The notes: generated by a model not told the origin, from the sequence alone. Numbered from the stretch's first letter, positions 20,068 through 29,024 are shown. The stretch: DNA of 64,000 bases from Paenibacillus sambharensis (GCF_003233845.1 NZ_QKRB01000054.1:62001-126000); one strand, 5' to 3'. Numbers and translations are program-made.

Positions 20068-20955
20068 TTATTCGAAGAGCCTCAGGAGTATAATCCCGCA
20101 GATCGCCAGGATCATGCCTGTCAATTCCTTGCGTGTAAACTTCTCCTTCACAACAATTCGGGTATAAAGCAGGATAACGACCACATTCATCGCAACTACG
20201 GCGGATACGAGGCCGGTCACACCGAGATCGAAGGCCTGCAGGATGAATACCATCCCGATCGAATTCGTAATCCCGACGGCCATCCCGATGCCGAAGGTTT
20301 TGCCGCGGCTCCACTGTGCAGCTGCTTCCGCGATGACACGGCTGTTATCGGCCGCCGCTCTTCGGCGTTTGGCTGTGCCGGAAATATAGGACAAGCCGAA
20401 CAGCACGGTTCCGGTAGCGAACATGCCGACTAAAGTGGGGAAGGTGGCGGCATCCAGCATCGTTGACCACTTGCCCGCCATATCGTTCAGACCGAAGAAT
20501 AAGGTCGTGAGCAGCCCCCATTTGACCCCCTCCAGGTGCTTGAAGGAAACATCTCCCGAAAACCGGATCAGCAGGATGCCCGATAGAATGACAGCGAAGC
20601 ATACAAGCTGCAGGCTGGTGAGCGTCTCTCCCCAGATGGCAAAAGCCAGCAGCACAACCACAACCGGCGGAAGAGCAGTCAGTACGGCAATCAGGGAAGC
20701 CTTGCCCACTGAGAAGCCTTTTACCATGCAGGCGTTGGCCCCAAAAGAGAATACGCCCATCATCATGCCTGTAAGCGCGGTGAACGTCCATGGTTCACCG
20801 AGCACCAGGGCACAGGCCAGACTGATCAGGGTTCCTGTAAAGAAGACGCCGCACAGCATCAGACTCCGTTCCATTGGCTTCGTGGAGGTCCAGTGATAGA
20901 GCACACCGCGCAGTCCGAAGCTGACAGCTGCCAGTGAAGCAAAAACGAGCCACAT
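20068..20955 (-). CDS. EamA/DMT-superfamily transporter
   Basis: This is a 295-residue membrane protein with ten predicted helices in two similar halves, the layout of EamA drug/metabolite exporters. The second half holds the common pattern of alternating hydrophobic helices and a final IVVKEKFTRKELTGMILAICG segment. The substrate is unknown. An AAAGGAG stands about ten bases upstream of the ATG on the reverse strand. It lies between rodA and spoIVFA, where B. subtilis has no gene, and reads against the surrounding operons. Confidence 0.85.
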   Translation of the reverse strand: MWLVFASLAAVSFGLRGVLYHWTSTKPMERSLMLCGVFFTGTLISLACALVLGEPWTFTALTGMMMGVFSFGANACMVKGFSVGKASLIAVLTALPPVVVVLLAFAIWGETLTSLQLVCFAVILSGILLIRFSGDVSFKHLEGVKWGLLTTLFFGLNDMAGKWSTMLDAATFPTLVGMFATGTVLFGLSYISGTAKRRRAAADNSRVIAEAAAQWSRGKTFGIGMAVGITNSIGMVFILQAFDLGVTGLVSAVVAMNVVVILLYTRIVVKEKFTRKELTGMILAICGIILLRLFE

Positions 20956-21078
20956 GAATAAATAGTCTCCTTTGGATGAATTAGCCGTTCGAAGCGAGCC
21001 TCTATAGAGCTTACCACCATACGGAGAAATTTAACAGTTATGCGGAGAGTTCAGCACAGCCATAGTCCTGCTCTCCCC

Positions 21079-22056
21079 TTAGGGAAGCGGTCTTCCACGT
21101 GATGCCAGATATAGCCGGTACCATTCTTCGCGGGTTAGTGGAAGACTGACGGACTTGGCGCAGGCTTTGATCCGCTCCGGGTTGACTGTGCCGATTACAG
21201 GCTGTACGCAGGCCGGATGCTTCATTAGCCATGCCAGCACGATCGCCTCGGGGCTTGTATCCTTTTCTTCGGCCAGTTCGGTAACCAGCGCAGCGGTATC
21301 CCGGACATGATCTGGCTGATCCTCAAGCGGCGCGCCCGTAAAGAGGCCTCTTGCCAGCGGTCCCCAGGCTTGAATCTGTATGTTTTCCATGCGCATGAAT
21401 TCCAGTGTTCCTTCAGGGAAAATCTGGTCCTTCCCTGCCAGCTGGTTGATATGAACCCCTTGGTCAATCCAATCGGTGTGAGCCAGGTTGAGCTCCAGCT
21501 GATTGACAATGAGGGGAACCGTACAGGCGCGTTGGAGCAGCCTGATTTGTCCGGCGCCCATATTGGACACCCCAAAGTGGCGGACCTTGCCGGCGGTGAC
21601 CAGTTTCTCGAAGGCAGCGGCCACTTCCTCGGGCTCCATGAGGGGATCCGGACGATGCAGCAGCAGAATATCCAGGTAGTCGGTCTTCAGCCTGCTGAGG
21701 ATGCCATTCACGCTGCTTAGGATATGCTCGCTTGAAAAATCAAAGCGGTGAGGCTTGTCTGGCCCTTCACTGAAACGGATGCCGCACTTGGACTGAAGAA
21801 TGATGGATTCTCTTAACCCGGTATGCTCGCGAAGGGCGCTGCCGAATACCATCTCCGCCTTACCCATTGTATAGATGTCGGCATGGTCAAACATGGTAAT
21901 GCCTGAAGCCAGCGCGGCATCCATCGTTTCGGACGCCTGCTTATAATGCTCGGTTGTAAGCGGCTCGCTGTTCCAGCCGCCGCCAAGTCCCATGCAGCCC
22001 AAGACCAGCCGGCTTGCGGGTATTCCTCTGCGCTGAAGTGGTAATATCGCTGTCAT
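21079..22056 (-). CDS. Aldo/keto reductase (YdhF-like)
   Basis: This is an NADPH-dependent oxidoreductase with a TIM-barrel fold and 325 residues. The catalytic tetrad can be read as Asp57 and Tyr62 (FDHADIYTMG), Lys90 (LQSKCGI) and His134 (LLLHRPDP). PVIGTVNPERIK near the C-terminus is the cofactor-binding region. The substrate is unknown. GAGGAGG lies about six bases before the ATG. It follows the same orientation as the DMT transporter, 123 bases upstream of it, so the two may be co-transcribed. Confidence 0.9.
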   Translation of the reverse strand: MTAILPLQRRGIPASRLVLGCMGLGGGWNSEPLTTEHYKQASETMDAALASGITMFDHADIYTMGKAEMVFGSALREHTGLRESIILQSKCGIRFSEGPDKPHRFDFSSEHILSSVNGILSRLKTDYLDILLLHRPDPLMEPEEVAAAFEKLVTAGKVRHFGVSNMGAGQIRLLQRACTVPLIVNQLELNLAHTDWIDQGVHINQLAGKDQIFPEGTLEFMRMENIQIQAWGPLARGLFTGAPLEDQPDHVRDTAALVTELAEEKDTSPEAIVLAWLMKHPACVQPVIGTVNPERIKACAKSVSLPLTREEWYRLYLASRGRPLP

Positions 22057-22164
22057 ACTAATCCTCCTCGTATCACTCGGTCATAAGATTTCTGCTGCAA
22101 TGAGAAATGCCCCCATACGGATATTATAGATGGATTCGCCCCCGAAAATAAGCAGTGAACAACT

Positions 22165-22188
22165 GTATACGTTATATACTGCAGTATA
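22165..22188. promoter_or_regulatory. Overlapping palindromes between the aldo/keto reductase gene and spoIVFA
   Basis: A perfect 14-bp palindrome, TATACTGCAGTATA (22175-22188), overlaps an inverted repeat GTATA-N5-TATAC (22165-22179). The site lies in the divergent intergenic region and looks like an operator. The protein that binds it is unknown. Confidence 0.45.
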
Positions 22189-22290
22189 GCGACGACATAA
22201 AAGGGACTGTTCTTTCATATTTTGATTATGAACAAGCTATCCGTGGACGGCCCTTCCAGTGCCACTCCGCGGGAGAAGGGAGCGGCATAT

Positions 22291-23241
22291 ATGGCAGAAC
22301 GAACCCGTGTGAAGCAGCGCAGGGAGGAACGTATTCGAGAGCTGATGGATAGAAGATTGCAGGAGAACAAGCCGCTTGACCAGGGAGAGTCTAAGAACAA
22401 GAGCAAGGCAACCCCTTCTCTTGGACAGCAGATACAAGCGGGGTCGCGTGATCAGGTGCACCGGACAGGCATGAACGCGCAGCCAGCTGGCGAGGAGCGG
22501 GATCCGGAAGCCGAATGGAAGCGAAGGTCGGAAGACTGGCTGCGGGGAGGAGGCAGGCTTCCTAACCTATCCCAGCTTGATGGGACTGGCAGAGGAGCGT
22601 CAGCCGATGATGATAACCCGTCCAGGCATGGCGGCTGGGGAGGCATGAGGCTGAAGCTTCTGGTATCGCTCATCCTCTTTGGTTCCATCTGGGGATTATT
22701 TGCTCTCAGGCCCGCTGGCACAGAGGATATCCAGCAGTTTGTGCTAAAGGCGCTGACAGAGGAGCTGGACACGGAAGCGGCGGCGGAATGGTACAAGAAA
22801 ACCTTCGCGGGAGCCCCGACGTTTATTCCGATATTCGACCGGACGGCAACTGAAGCAAGGCGGGTGGATGGTTCGGTGACACAGCCGGCAGCCCTGCCGA
22901 TTCTGGATGGCACCGTTGTGCGCTCCTTCGCAGAGACATTGAATGGCGTGGAGATAGCTGGCCCCCCGGGCAGTGAGATTACCGTTATCGAAACCGGCCG
23001 GGTTGGCCTCGTTTCTGGTAATGAGGCTGACGGATACAGCGTAGTTGTTCAGCATGCGGATAACCGCACATCCATTTACGGGCGGCTGGAGGAAGCTGCA
23101 GTGAAGACAGGAGACTGGATGGAGACAGGCGAACGCGTCGGACGGCTTGCGGAGAAGCCGGAGGGTGACAGCCTCCTGTATTTTGCAGTGCGGGTGAATG
23201 GCCGCTATGTCGATCCGACGGATGTGGTCCCGCTTGATTAA
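22291..23241 (+). CDS. spoIVFA: Stage IV sporulation protein FA (inhibitor and scaffold of SpoIVFB)
   Basis: SpoIVFA anchors and, with BofA, inhibits the SpoIVFB protease in the outer forespore membrane. From ATG 22291 it has 316 residues: a charged cytoplasmic part (1 to about 145), one membrane helix (about 147-167, LKLLVSLILFGSIWGLFAL) and an outer LytM/M23-like domain (about 230-316). The metal ligands of active M23 peptidases are missing (GVEIAGPPG instead of an H..D motif, LLYFAVRV instead of HxH), as expected for a non-catalytic SpoIVFA. The frame extends to a TTG at 22222, but GAAGGGAG sits seven bases before ATG 22291. The end overlaps spoIVFB. Confidence 0.87.
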   Translation: MAERTRVKQRREERIRELMDRRLQENKPLDQGESKNKSKATPSLGQQIQAGSRDQVHRTGMNAQPAGEERDPEAEWKRRSEDWLRGGGRLPNLSQLDGTGRGASADDDNPSRHGGWGGMRLKLLVSLILFGSIWGLFALRPAGTEDIQQFVLKALTEELDTEAAAEWYKKTFAGAPTFIPIFDRTATEARRVDGSVTQPAALPILDGTVVRSFAETLNGVEIAGPPGSEITVIETGRVGLVSGNEADGYSVVVQHADNRTSIYGRLEEAAVKTGDWMETGERVGRLAEKPEGDSLLYFAVRVNGRYVDPTDVVPLD

Positions 23242-24115
23242 TGTCCTCGGTATCCGCTGGGGGATACATCCCCTGTTCGTACTCGTCATGGCCGCATCCT
23301 TGATAACAGGCTATTTCGTCGAGCTGCTGGTTCTCTTCAGCATTGTGCTGATCCATGAAGCGGGTCATGTGCTGGCCGCACAGAGCTTCGGCTGGCGGAT
23401 CCGGGAGGTCCGGCTTCTGCCATTCGGCGGTGTGGCCGAGACTGAGGAGGCTGGCACGGTGCCGGCGCTGGAGGAAGCGGTGGTAGCCGCCGCCGGACCG
23501 CTTCAGAATCTCTGGATGGGTGCGGCTGCCTGGGCGCTCGGTGCATGGGGCGGCTTTGACGCGGGGTGGTCGGAGTATATATGGAAGGCCAATCTGATGA
23601 TCGGGCTGTTTAATCTGCTGCCTGTACTGCCGCTCGATGGCGGTAAGCTGCTGTCAGCACTGCTCAGCTGTACAAGCTCTTATTACCGCTCCCTCTACAT
23701 GGTGACAAGACTGAGTCTGGCCGTAAGCCTTATAATCATTCTGTATGCCTGTTACCTGCCGGCCCATCACGGGACAATTCAACTTAATCTGCTGGCCATC
23801 GGCATCTTCCTGTTTGTTTCAAACTGGACCTATCTGCGCAATATACCCTATGTCTTCGTAAGGTTTCTGATGCATAGGGAGCTGCATGCTGCACAGCTGA
23901 AAAATGACTCGGGGGAGCATCCCCTTCCAATTGTTGTTAAAGCGCGAGATTCACTCGGAGATGTGCTGAGAAGGCTGCGGAGAGGGCGCTATCACTTGGT
24001 CTGCCTGATACGTGATAAAGGAAGCGTGCAGGGTGTGATTCCCGAAGAGCACATCATCCAGGCGTACTTATCGGAAGGAAAACCGGGCCGTGCAGTTTCC
24101 GAGCTTTTCAGGTAA
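23222..24115 (+). CDS. spoIVFB: Stage IV sporulation intramembrane metalloprotease SpoIVFB
   Basis: SpoIVFB is a site-2-protease-type enzyme that cleaves pro-sigma-K in the mother cell. HEAGH (45-49) carries the zinc ligands and the glutamate, and NLLPVLPLDGGK supplies the third ligand aspartate. About six membrane helices are followed by a soluble C-terminal CBS-like domain (VVKARDSLGDVLRRLRRG), which in B. subtilis binds ATP. Start options are ATG 23198, 23207 or 23222, all inside spoIVFA and none with a good ribosome binding site. The last was chosen because it fits the family N-terminus. Translation is probably coupled. Confidence 0.9.
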   Translation: MWSRLINVLGIRWGIHPLFVLVMAASLITGYFVELLVLFSIVLIHEAGHVLAAQSFGWRIREVRLLPFGGVAETEEAGTVPALEEAVVAAAGPLQNLWMGAAAWALGAWGGFDAGWSEYIWKANLMIGLFNLLPVLPLDGGKLLSALLSCTSSYYRSLYMVTRLSLAVSLIIILYACYLPAHHGTIQLNLLAIGIFLFVSNWTYLRNIPYVFVRFLMHRELHAAQLKNDSGEHPLPIVVKARDSLGDVLRRLRRGRYHLVCLIRDKGSVQGVIPEEHIIQAYLSEGKPGRAVSELFR

Positions 24116-24156
24116 AATAAAGGTCAAAATGGGCCTCTGGCGGGTGGAGGACTGCG

Positions 24157-25413
24157 ATGAAGCAGATGTTGGTGCATGTAGAACGGGATGTTGTCCAGAC
24201 AGCTGTACTGACGAACGGGAAATTGGACGAGTATTACACCGAACAGGCGGCGGATGGCCAGACGGTGGGCAGCGTTTATAAAGGAAGGGTCGTCAATGTG
24301 CTGCCCGGAATGGAGGCGGCTTTCGTCGATATCGGACAAGGGAAAAATGCCTTTCTTCATATCGATGACCTGCTGCATCCGAATTTGGAGCAGAAGCCGA
24401 GGGAGAAGCCGCCTATATCCAAAGTAGTGCGCCCCGGGCAGGATATCCTGGTGCAGATTGTGAAGGAGCCGATTGGGGGCAAGGGAGCAAGGGTAACCAC
24501 ACATTATTCCCTTCCAGGCCGCTGGCTTGTCTATATGCCGTACGCTGACTATGTCGGGGTTTCCAAGAAAATTCCGACGGAGGGCGAACGAGCTAGGCTG
24601 CGGCAGGCCGGGGAGTCGGTCAGACAGGCGGAAGAGGGAATTATTCTACGGACAGCTGCAGCTGGCGAAAGCACCAATTCACTGGCCAGAGATGTCGCGG
24701 CTTTAAGGGGTCAGTGGGCAGGCATACTGGAACAAGCCGAGAAGGCAGAGGTGCCCGCCATCGTACACCGGGAAGCGGGGCTTGTGCAGCGGGTCGTGAG
24801 GGATATCCTCGATGCGGAGACCGATGAAATCTGGATTGATGACAGCAGGGCTTACGAGGAAGTACTGACCTATGTCCGAAGCATGGCGCCGGCGATGGAA
24901 TCGAGGCTGCTGGCCTACAGTGAGACGGAGAAACTGCCCTTGTTCGAGAAATTCGGCGTCAGCAGCGAGCTGGACAAGGCCTTTGGCGCACGGATACGCC
25001 TCACCTCTGGAGGCGAGCTGGTGTGGGATCAGACGGAGGCCTTGACGGTGATTGATGTGAATACCTCCAGATATACGGGGTCCAAGGATCTTGAGGAGAC
25101 GGTATTTAATACGAATATGGAGGCTGCGGCTGAGGTTGCGCGTCTTCTGCGGCTTCGCGATGCTGGCGGTATTATAATTATTGACTTTATTGACATGGAA
25201 TCGGTAGAACACCGGCAGCAGGTTATGGGCACTCTTGAAGCCTTGGTGCGCAAGGACAGGACCAAGTGCCATGTCGTCGGCTGGACCAAGCTCGGCCTTC
25301 TGGAGATGACAAGGAAGAAAGTCAGAGGCCGTTCCTCGGGTAAGCATCTAGAGCCATGTGCAGCCTGCAAGGGACGCGGAACCTTATATGTGAATCGCCC
25401 TTCCCAGGATTAA
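24157..25413 (+). CDS. rng: Rne/Rng-family ribonuclease (RNase G type)
   Basis: This family cuts single-stranded RNA in decay and rRNA maturation. The 418-residue protein has an S1 domain (about 35-110, GSVYKGRVVNVLPGMEAAFVDIG). The catalytic aspartates are in VIDVNTSRYTG (Asp300) and IIDFIDME (Asp343), and CAACKGRG is the zinc-link near the C-terminus. It lacks the long tail of RNase E. B. subtilis has no member and uses RNase Y instead. The gene sits between spoIVFB and rplU. GGAGG lies six bases before the ATG. Confidence 0.94.
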   Translation: MKQMLVHVERDVVQTAVLTNGKLDEYYTEQAADGQTVGSVYKGRVVNVLPGMEAAFVDIGQGKNAFLHIDDLLHPNLEQKPREKPPISKVVRPGQDILVQIVKEPIGGKGARVTTHYSLPGRWLVYMPYADYVGVSKKIPTEGERARLRQAGESVRQAEEGIILRTAAAGESTNSLARDVAALRGQWAGILEQAEKAEVPAIVHREAGLVQRVVRDILDAETDEIWIDDSRAYEEVLTYVRSMAPAMESRLLAYSETEKLPLFEKFGVSSELDKAFGARIRLTSGGELVWDQTEALTVIDVNTSRYTGSKDLEETVFNTNMEAAAEVARLLRLRDAGGIIIIDFIDMESVEHRQQVMGTLEALVRKDRTKCHVVGWTKLGLLEMTRKKVRGRSSGKHLEPCAACKGRGTLYVNRPSQD

Positions 25414-25477
25414 AACATTTGGTTTAGTGGTTCCCGGGAGGGTGCTATAGTAAATATCAGGCTGCCGATAGAATCGC

Positions 25478-25506
25478 TTGATAAACCAGCAGTCGTATGC
25501 TATAAT
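25478..25506 (+). promoter_or_regulatory. Sigma-A promoter of the rplU gene cluster
   Basis: TTGATA (25478-25483), 17 bases and TATAAT (25501-25506) are a near-consensus promoter. It reads through the L21 leader. Confidence 0.8.
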
Positions 25507-25512
25507 CATTCA

Positions 25513-25640
25513 GTGTGTGTGTCTAGTGCTTGTTGCTATGCATGCTACAACCGCTCCGGACAGGTTGGAAGAGCAGTTCCGCTGAGGAATTTGCCACCTG
25601 GTTTTCAGGCGAGTCTTAGACATGAGGAGGTGCACCATCT
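25513..25640 (+). ncRNA. Ribosomal protein L21 leader
   Basis: About 128 bases of untranslated leader between the promoter and rplU. Short complementary segments are visible (for example around CCGCTCCGGACAGG and CAGTTCCGCTGAGG), and the leader ends in ATGAGGAGGTG. Firmicutes carry a known structured L21 leader at this place that is thought to mediate autoregulation. The assignment rests on position and general structure; a covariance-model match was not possible here. Confidence 0.6.
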
Positions 25641-25952
25641 ATGTATGCAATCATCGAAACTGGCGGCAAGCAGTACAAGGTTCAAGAAGGCGATGTGCTC
25701 TACATCGAGAAATTGGACGTTGCAGAGGGCGACAGCGTAACGTTTGATCGCGTTCTGGCCGTATCCAAAGGCGAAGGCCTGGTTACAGGTTCCCCTGTAG
25801 TCGCTGGCGCTGTTGTTTCCGCGAAAGTGGAGAAGCACGGTAAAGGTCAGAAGATCATCGTGTATAAATACAAAGCCAAGAAGAACTATCGCCGTAAGCA
25901 AGGTCATCGTCAGCCGTACACGAAAGTGACGATTGGCAAGATCGAGGCGTAA
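25641..25952 (+). CDS. rplU: 50S ribosomal protein L21
   Basis: L21 binds 23S rRNA in the large subunit. The 103-residue sequence starts [18 protein letters not shown] and contains [20 protein letters not shown], both diagnostic. AGGAGGTG lies upstream. It heads rplU-prp-rpmA. Confidence 0.98.
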   Translation: MYAIIETGGKQYKVQEGDVLYIEKLDVAEGDSVTFDRVLAVSKGEGLVTGSPVVAGAVVSAKVEKHGKGQKIIVYKYKAKKNYRRKQGHRQPYTKVTIGKIEA

Positions 25953-25964
25953 GAGGTCCGAATT

Positions 25965-26300
25965 ATGATCTCAATCACGCTGACCCGTCGTGCTGCGGAC
26001 AAACGAATTCTATCGTTTGCTGTGGAAGGTCATGCGGAATATGCGAAGCCGGGCAAGGATATCGTATGTGCCGGGGTTTCCGCTGTGACGGTTGGAACAG
26101 TCAATTCGATTGAAGCTTTAACCGGATTGGAACTTCCGGCCTCCATGCGGAACGGCTGGCTGCAATCGGATATCCCGTCAACGGGAGTTGAAGCGAGTGA
26201 CGACAAGGTTCAGCTGCTGCTCGAATCGATGGTCGTTATGCTTCAAACCATATCGGAATCCTACGGCAAATACGTCGTTATAAGTGAACAATCGGTATAG
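25965..26300 (+). CDS. prp: Ribosomal-processing cysteine protease Prp
   Basis: Prp removes the N-terminal extension of ribosomal protein L27 in Firmicutes. The 111-residue sequence shows the motif with the catalytic His23 (EGHAEYAKPG) and Cys35 (KDIVCAGVSAV). It lies between the L21 and L27 genes, as ysxB does in B. subtilis. Its substrate is encoded 15 bases downstream and carries the matching cleavage sequence. AGAGGT stands before the ATG. Confidence 0.93.
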   Translation: MISITLTRRAADKRILSFAVEGHAEYAKPGKDIVCAGVSAVTVGTVNSIEALTGLELPASMRNGWLQSDIPSTGVEASDDKVQLLLESMVVMLQTISESYGKYVVISEQSV

Positions 26301-26315
26301 AAGGAGGGTATAACC

Positions 26316-26627
26316 ATGTTGAAACTGAATCTTCAGCTATTCGCTTCCAAGAAGGGTGTAGGCTCGACGAAGAACGGACGTGACAGCATCTCGAAGCGCC
26401 TTGGCGCGAAGCGTGCTGACGGTCAAGTTGTTACAGCTGGCAGCATTCTTTACCGCCAGCGCGGTACGAAAATCCACCCGGGCAACAACGTTGGCATCGG
26501 TAAAGATGACACGCTGTATGCAAAAGTGGAAGGCGTTGTGAAGTTCGAACGCTGGGGTCGCGAACGCAAAAAAGTGAGTGTTTACCCCGTGGAAGTAGCT
26601 CCTGTAGCTGCAGCCGTAGAAGCTTAA
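26316..26627 (+). CDS. rpmA: 50S ribosomal protein L27 with Prp-cleaved N-terminal extension
   Basis: L27 reaches into the peptidyl transferase centre. The mature part starts at [14 protein letters not shown] and contains [20 protein letters not shown]. It is preceded by [10 protein letters not shown], the extension known to be cut by Prp after F-A. The C-terminus ends in an alanine-rich tail ([11 protein letters not shown]). AGAAGGAGGG lies upstream. A strong terminator follows. Confidence 0.98.
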   Translation: MLKLNLQLFASKKGVGSTKNGRDSISKRLGAKRADGQVVTAGSILYRQRGTKIHPGNNVGIGKDDTLYAKVEGVVKFERWGRERKKVSVYPVEVAPVAAAVEA

Positions 26628-26640
26628 GACACCAACACCG

Positions 26641-26674
26641 AAACCCGGCCTGGTTCACAGGCCGGGTTTTTTTT
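26641..26674 (+). terminator. Rho-independent terminator after rpmA
   Basis: A perfect 12-bp stem (26641-26652 with 26658-26669) has a five-base loop, with T up to 26674. Confidence 0.93.
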
Positions 26675-26711
26675 AAATACCGGGACAGGTAAGTTTTGCC
26701 TTAGGTTTCTC

Positions 26712-26741
26712 TTGGGCTGTAGGGTATGGCTGTGCTATACT
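26712..26741 (+). promoter_or_regulatory. Likely sigma-A promoter of spo0B-obg
   Basis: TTGGGC (26712-26717), 18 bases and TATACT (26736-26741) lie about 45 bases before the spo0B start, after the rpmA terminator. Confidence 0.5.
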
Positions 26742-26786
26742 TGGTTGGGGTTAGGGAATGAATGGAAACGAAGAGAGGACTCGCTA

Positions 26787-27524
26787 ATGAATCAATGGCG
26801 GACTATACGCCTCTACACAGCCGGTTCTGTGCTGCTGCCTGCCGCAGCAGTATTGCTGTGGCCGGACAAGCTTTGGGTTCACGGGATATTTGTACTCTGG
26901 ACCCTGCTTGCGGCAGGGCTGTGGGTGTGGGTAGAGCGAAGAGAATGGAAGAATAGCGCCGCTCACAACAAGCAGACACTCCAACTGGCGGCAATTCGCA
27001 CACTGAACCACCATAGGCATGACTGGATGAATGATTTACAGGTTTTGTATGGCTATCTTCGGCTCAACAAACCGGATAAAACAATTGATTGCGTGGAAAA
27101 AATAAGAGAACGGATGACGGTGGAAAGCCGGATCGCCAAGCTGGGCGTACCGTCATTGATATTGTTTCTTCAATCCTTCCGCACGATGACTAATGCTGTG
27201 CAGCTGGAAATTGAAGTGACCGATGATGTTAACTTATCTGAGCTGCCGCTTCAGGCAGAGGATGTCTCAGCCGCATTGATTGATATCATTAATGCTTATC
27301 GTTTTGCCGTGAAATCGGGAACCGGGGACGCAGCGCATCTGGCTTTATCCATTGCACGGAACGAGGAAGCGGTAATCATTAGTATTGAATATGACGGAGA
27401 GCTGAATGATGCGTCTGAACTGCATGCCAAATGCAAGCAGCGGCTCAAGAAATCTCCTCTTAAGGTTGAGCTGCTGGAGACAGATATGAAAGACATGGTA
27501 TTGCGCGCTGAACTGCGCAGCTGA
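26787..27524 (+). CDS. spo0B: Spo0B-like phosphotransferase with two predicted membrane helices
   Basis: Spo0B passes phosphate from Spo0F to Spo0A in the sporulation phosphorelay. From ATG 26787 (AGAGAGGA seven bases upstream) it has 245 residues. The alpha-helical hairpin carries [15 protein letters not shown], with the phospho-accepting histidine in RHDW (His78). A degenerate ATPase-like domain follows without a clear nucleotide-binding N or G box. Two hydrophobic segments precede it (about 10-25 and 29-48); soluble B. subtilis Spo0B has none. The frame is open from 26712 but that start lacks support. obg follows after 13 bases, as in B. subtilis. Confidence 0.87.
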   Translation: MNQWRTIRLYTAGSVLLPAAAVLLWPDKLWVHGIFVLWTLLAAGLWVWVERREWKNSAAHNKQTLQLAAIRTLNHHRHDWMNDLQVLYGYLRLNKPDKTIDCVEKIRERMTVESRIAKLGVPSLILFLQSFRTMTNAVQLEIEVTDDVNLSELPLQAEDVSAALIDIINAYRFAVKSGTGDAAHLALSIARNEEAVIISIEYDGELNDASELHAKCKQRLKKSPLKVELLETDMKDMVLRAELRS

Positions 27525-27537
27525 ACGGAGGAACATC

Positions 27538-28863
27538 ATGTTTGTAGATAAGGCGAAGATATTTGTAAAAGGCGGGGACGGCGGGGACGGGATAATCTCC
27601 TTCCGCAGGGAGCTGTATGTTCCTGAAGGCGGGCCCGCGGGCGGCGATGGCGGCAACGGAGCCAATGTTATTTTCCGTGTGGATGAAGGGCTTCGTACGC
27701 TTGTTGATTTCCGGTATCAGAAGCACTTCAAGGCCCCTCGCGGCGAGAAGGGGAAGACGAAGGGGATGCACGGCGCGAATGCCGATCATATGGTTGTCAG
27801 AATTCCGCCAGGTACCGTCATTGTAGATGACGATACTCAGGAAGTCATCGCTGATATGACCCGTCATGGCCAAGAGGTAGTTGTGGCCAAGGGCGGACGT
27901 GGCGGCCGCGGCAACATCCGCTTTGCGACAGCGAGCAATCCTGCTCCCTATATATCCGAGAACGGGGAAGAGGGACAGGAGCGCTGGGTCGTGCTGGAGC
28001 TCAAGGTTATGGCTGACGTAGGGCTGGTCGGATTTCCGAGTGTTGGCAAATCGACCCTGCTGTCTGTGGTGTCAGCGGCCAAACCGAAGATAGGAGCCTA
28101 CCATTTCACTACGTTAACTCCTAACTTGGGCGTTGTAGATGTAGGTGAGGGCCGAAGTTTTGTAATGGCGGATCTTCCGGGACTTATCGAAGGGGCTGCG
28201 GAAGGCGTTGGACTTGGCCACGAATTTCTGCGTCATGTGGAGCGTACAAGAGTCATTATCCATGTCGTGGATATGTCAGCCTCCGAAGGCAGGGACCCGT
28301 TTGAAGACTGGGTGAAGATCAATGAAGAGCTTGTGAAATATAATGAGAAGCTGGCGGACCGCCCGCAGATTATAGCAGCAAACAAAATGGACATGCCCGA
28401 ATCCGCAGACCAGCTGGAGCTGTTCAAGGAGCAGCTGGAAGAAGTGCGGGGGGATAGAGAATACGAGATTGTCCCAATCTCTTCGCTGACGAAGCAGGGG
28501 ATACAGGAGCTGCTATACAAGGCAGCGGATCTGCTGGATCAGATGCCGACTGCACCGGAAGTCGATGAAGTGGTTGAGGTAGAAGAGCGGAAGGTGTACA
28601 AGTACGAGAAGAAGGATGATGACTCGTTCACGGTACGCAAGGAAGATGGCTATTATGTTGTTGAAAGCCCAAGCATCGAACGCTTTATTAAGCGGACGAA
28701 TCTGAATTCGTATGATGCGGTTATGCGCTTTGCACGCGTGATGCGTAACATGGGTGTTGATACCGCGCTGCGGAAAGAAGGAGCTAAAGGCGGAGATTTG
28801 GTACAAATCGGTGACTTCAGCTTTGAATTTTTCGAAGGCGCAGATTACTACTTTGGCGAGTAA
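27538..28863 (+). CDS. obg: GTPase Obg
   Basis: Obg is an essential GTPase in ribosome assembly and stress signalling. It is 441 residues with a glycine-rich Obg fold (1-158, [17 protein letters not shown]), G1 GFPSVGKST (about 165-173), switch region [16 protein letters not shown]3 [11 protein letters not shown]4 NKMD and a C-terminal OCT domain ([18 protein letters not shown]). ACGGAGGAAC lies upstream of the ATG. Confidence 0.98.
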   Translation: MFVDKAKIFVKGGDGGDGIISFRRELYVPEGGPAGGDGGNGANVIFRVDEGLRTLVDFRYQKHFKAPRGEKGKTKGMHGANADHMVVRIPPGTVIVDDDTQEVIADMTRHGQEVVVAKGGRGGRGNIRFATASNPAPYISENGEEGQERWVVLELKVMADVGLVGFPSVGKSTLLSVVSAAKPKIGAYHFTTLTPNLGVVDVGEGRSFVMADLPGLIEGAAEGVGLGHEFLRHVERTRVIIHVVDMSASEGRDPFEDWVKINEELVKYNEKLADRPQIIAANKMDMPESADQLELFKEQLEEVRGDREYEIVPISSLTKQGIQELLYKAADLLDQMPTAPEVDEVVEVEERKVYKYEKKDDDSFTVRKEDGYYVVESPSIERFIKRTNLNSYDAVMRFARVMRNMGVDTALRKEGAKGGDLVQIGDFSFEFFEGADYYFGE

Positions 28864-28866
28864 GGG

Positions 28867-28918
28867 CAAGCGGAATGGATGGCGTTTATCGTCGTCTATT
28901 GCCGCTTGTTTTCATTTT
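28867..28918 (+). terminator. Terminator after obg
   Basis: An 18-bp stem (28867-28884 with 28890-28908, one bulge and several G-U pairs) with a short TTTAT loop is followed by a T-rich stretch (TTTTCATTTT). Confidence 0.75.
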
Positions 28919-29024
28919 CGGTATGATGAATTACATATACCATTCCATGCGTCAGCTATTTTATGCGATTAAATAATGAGTGGTTCGTTTAAAAGGGTTA
29001 TATCGGACGGGGGAGACGGCAGGA

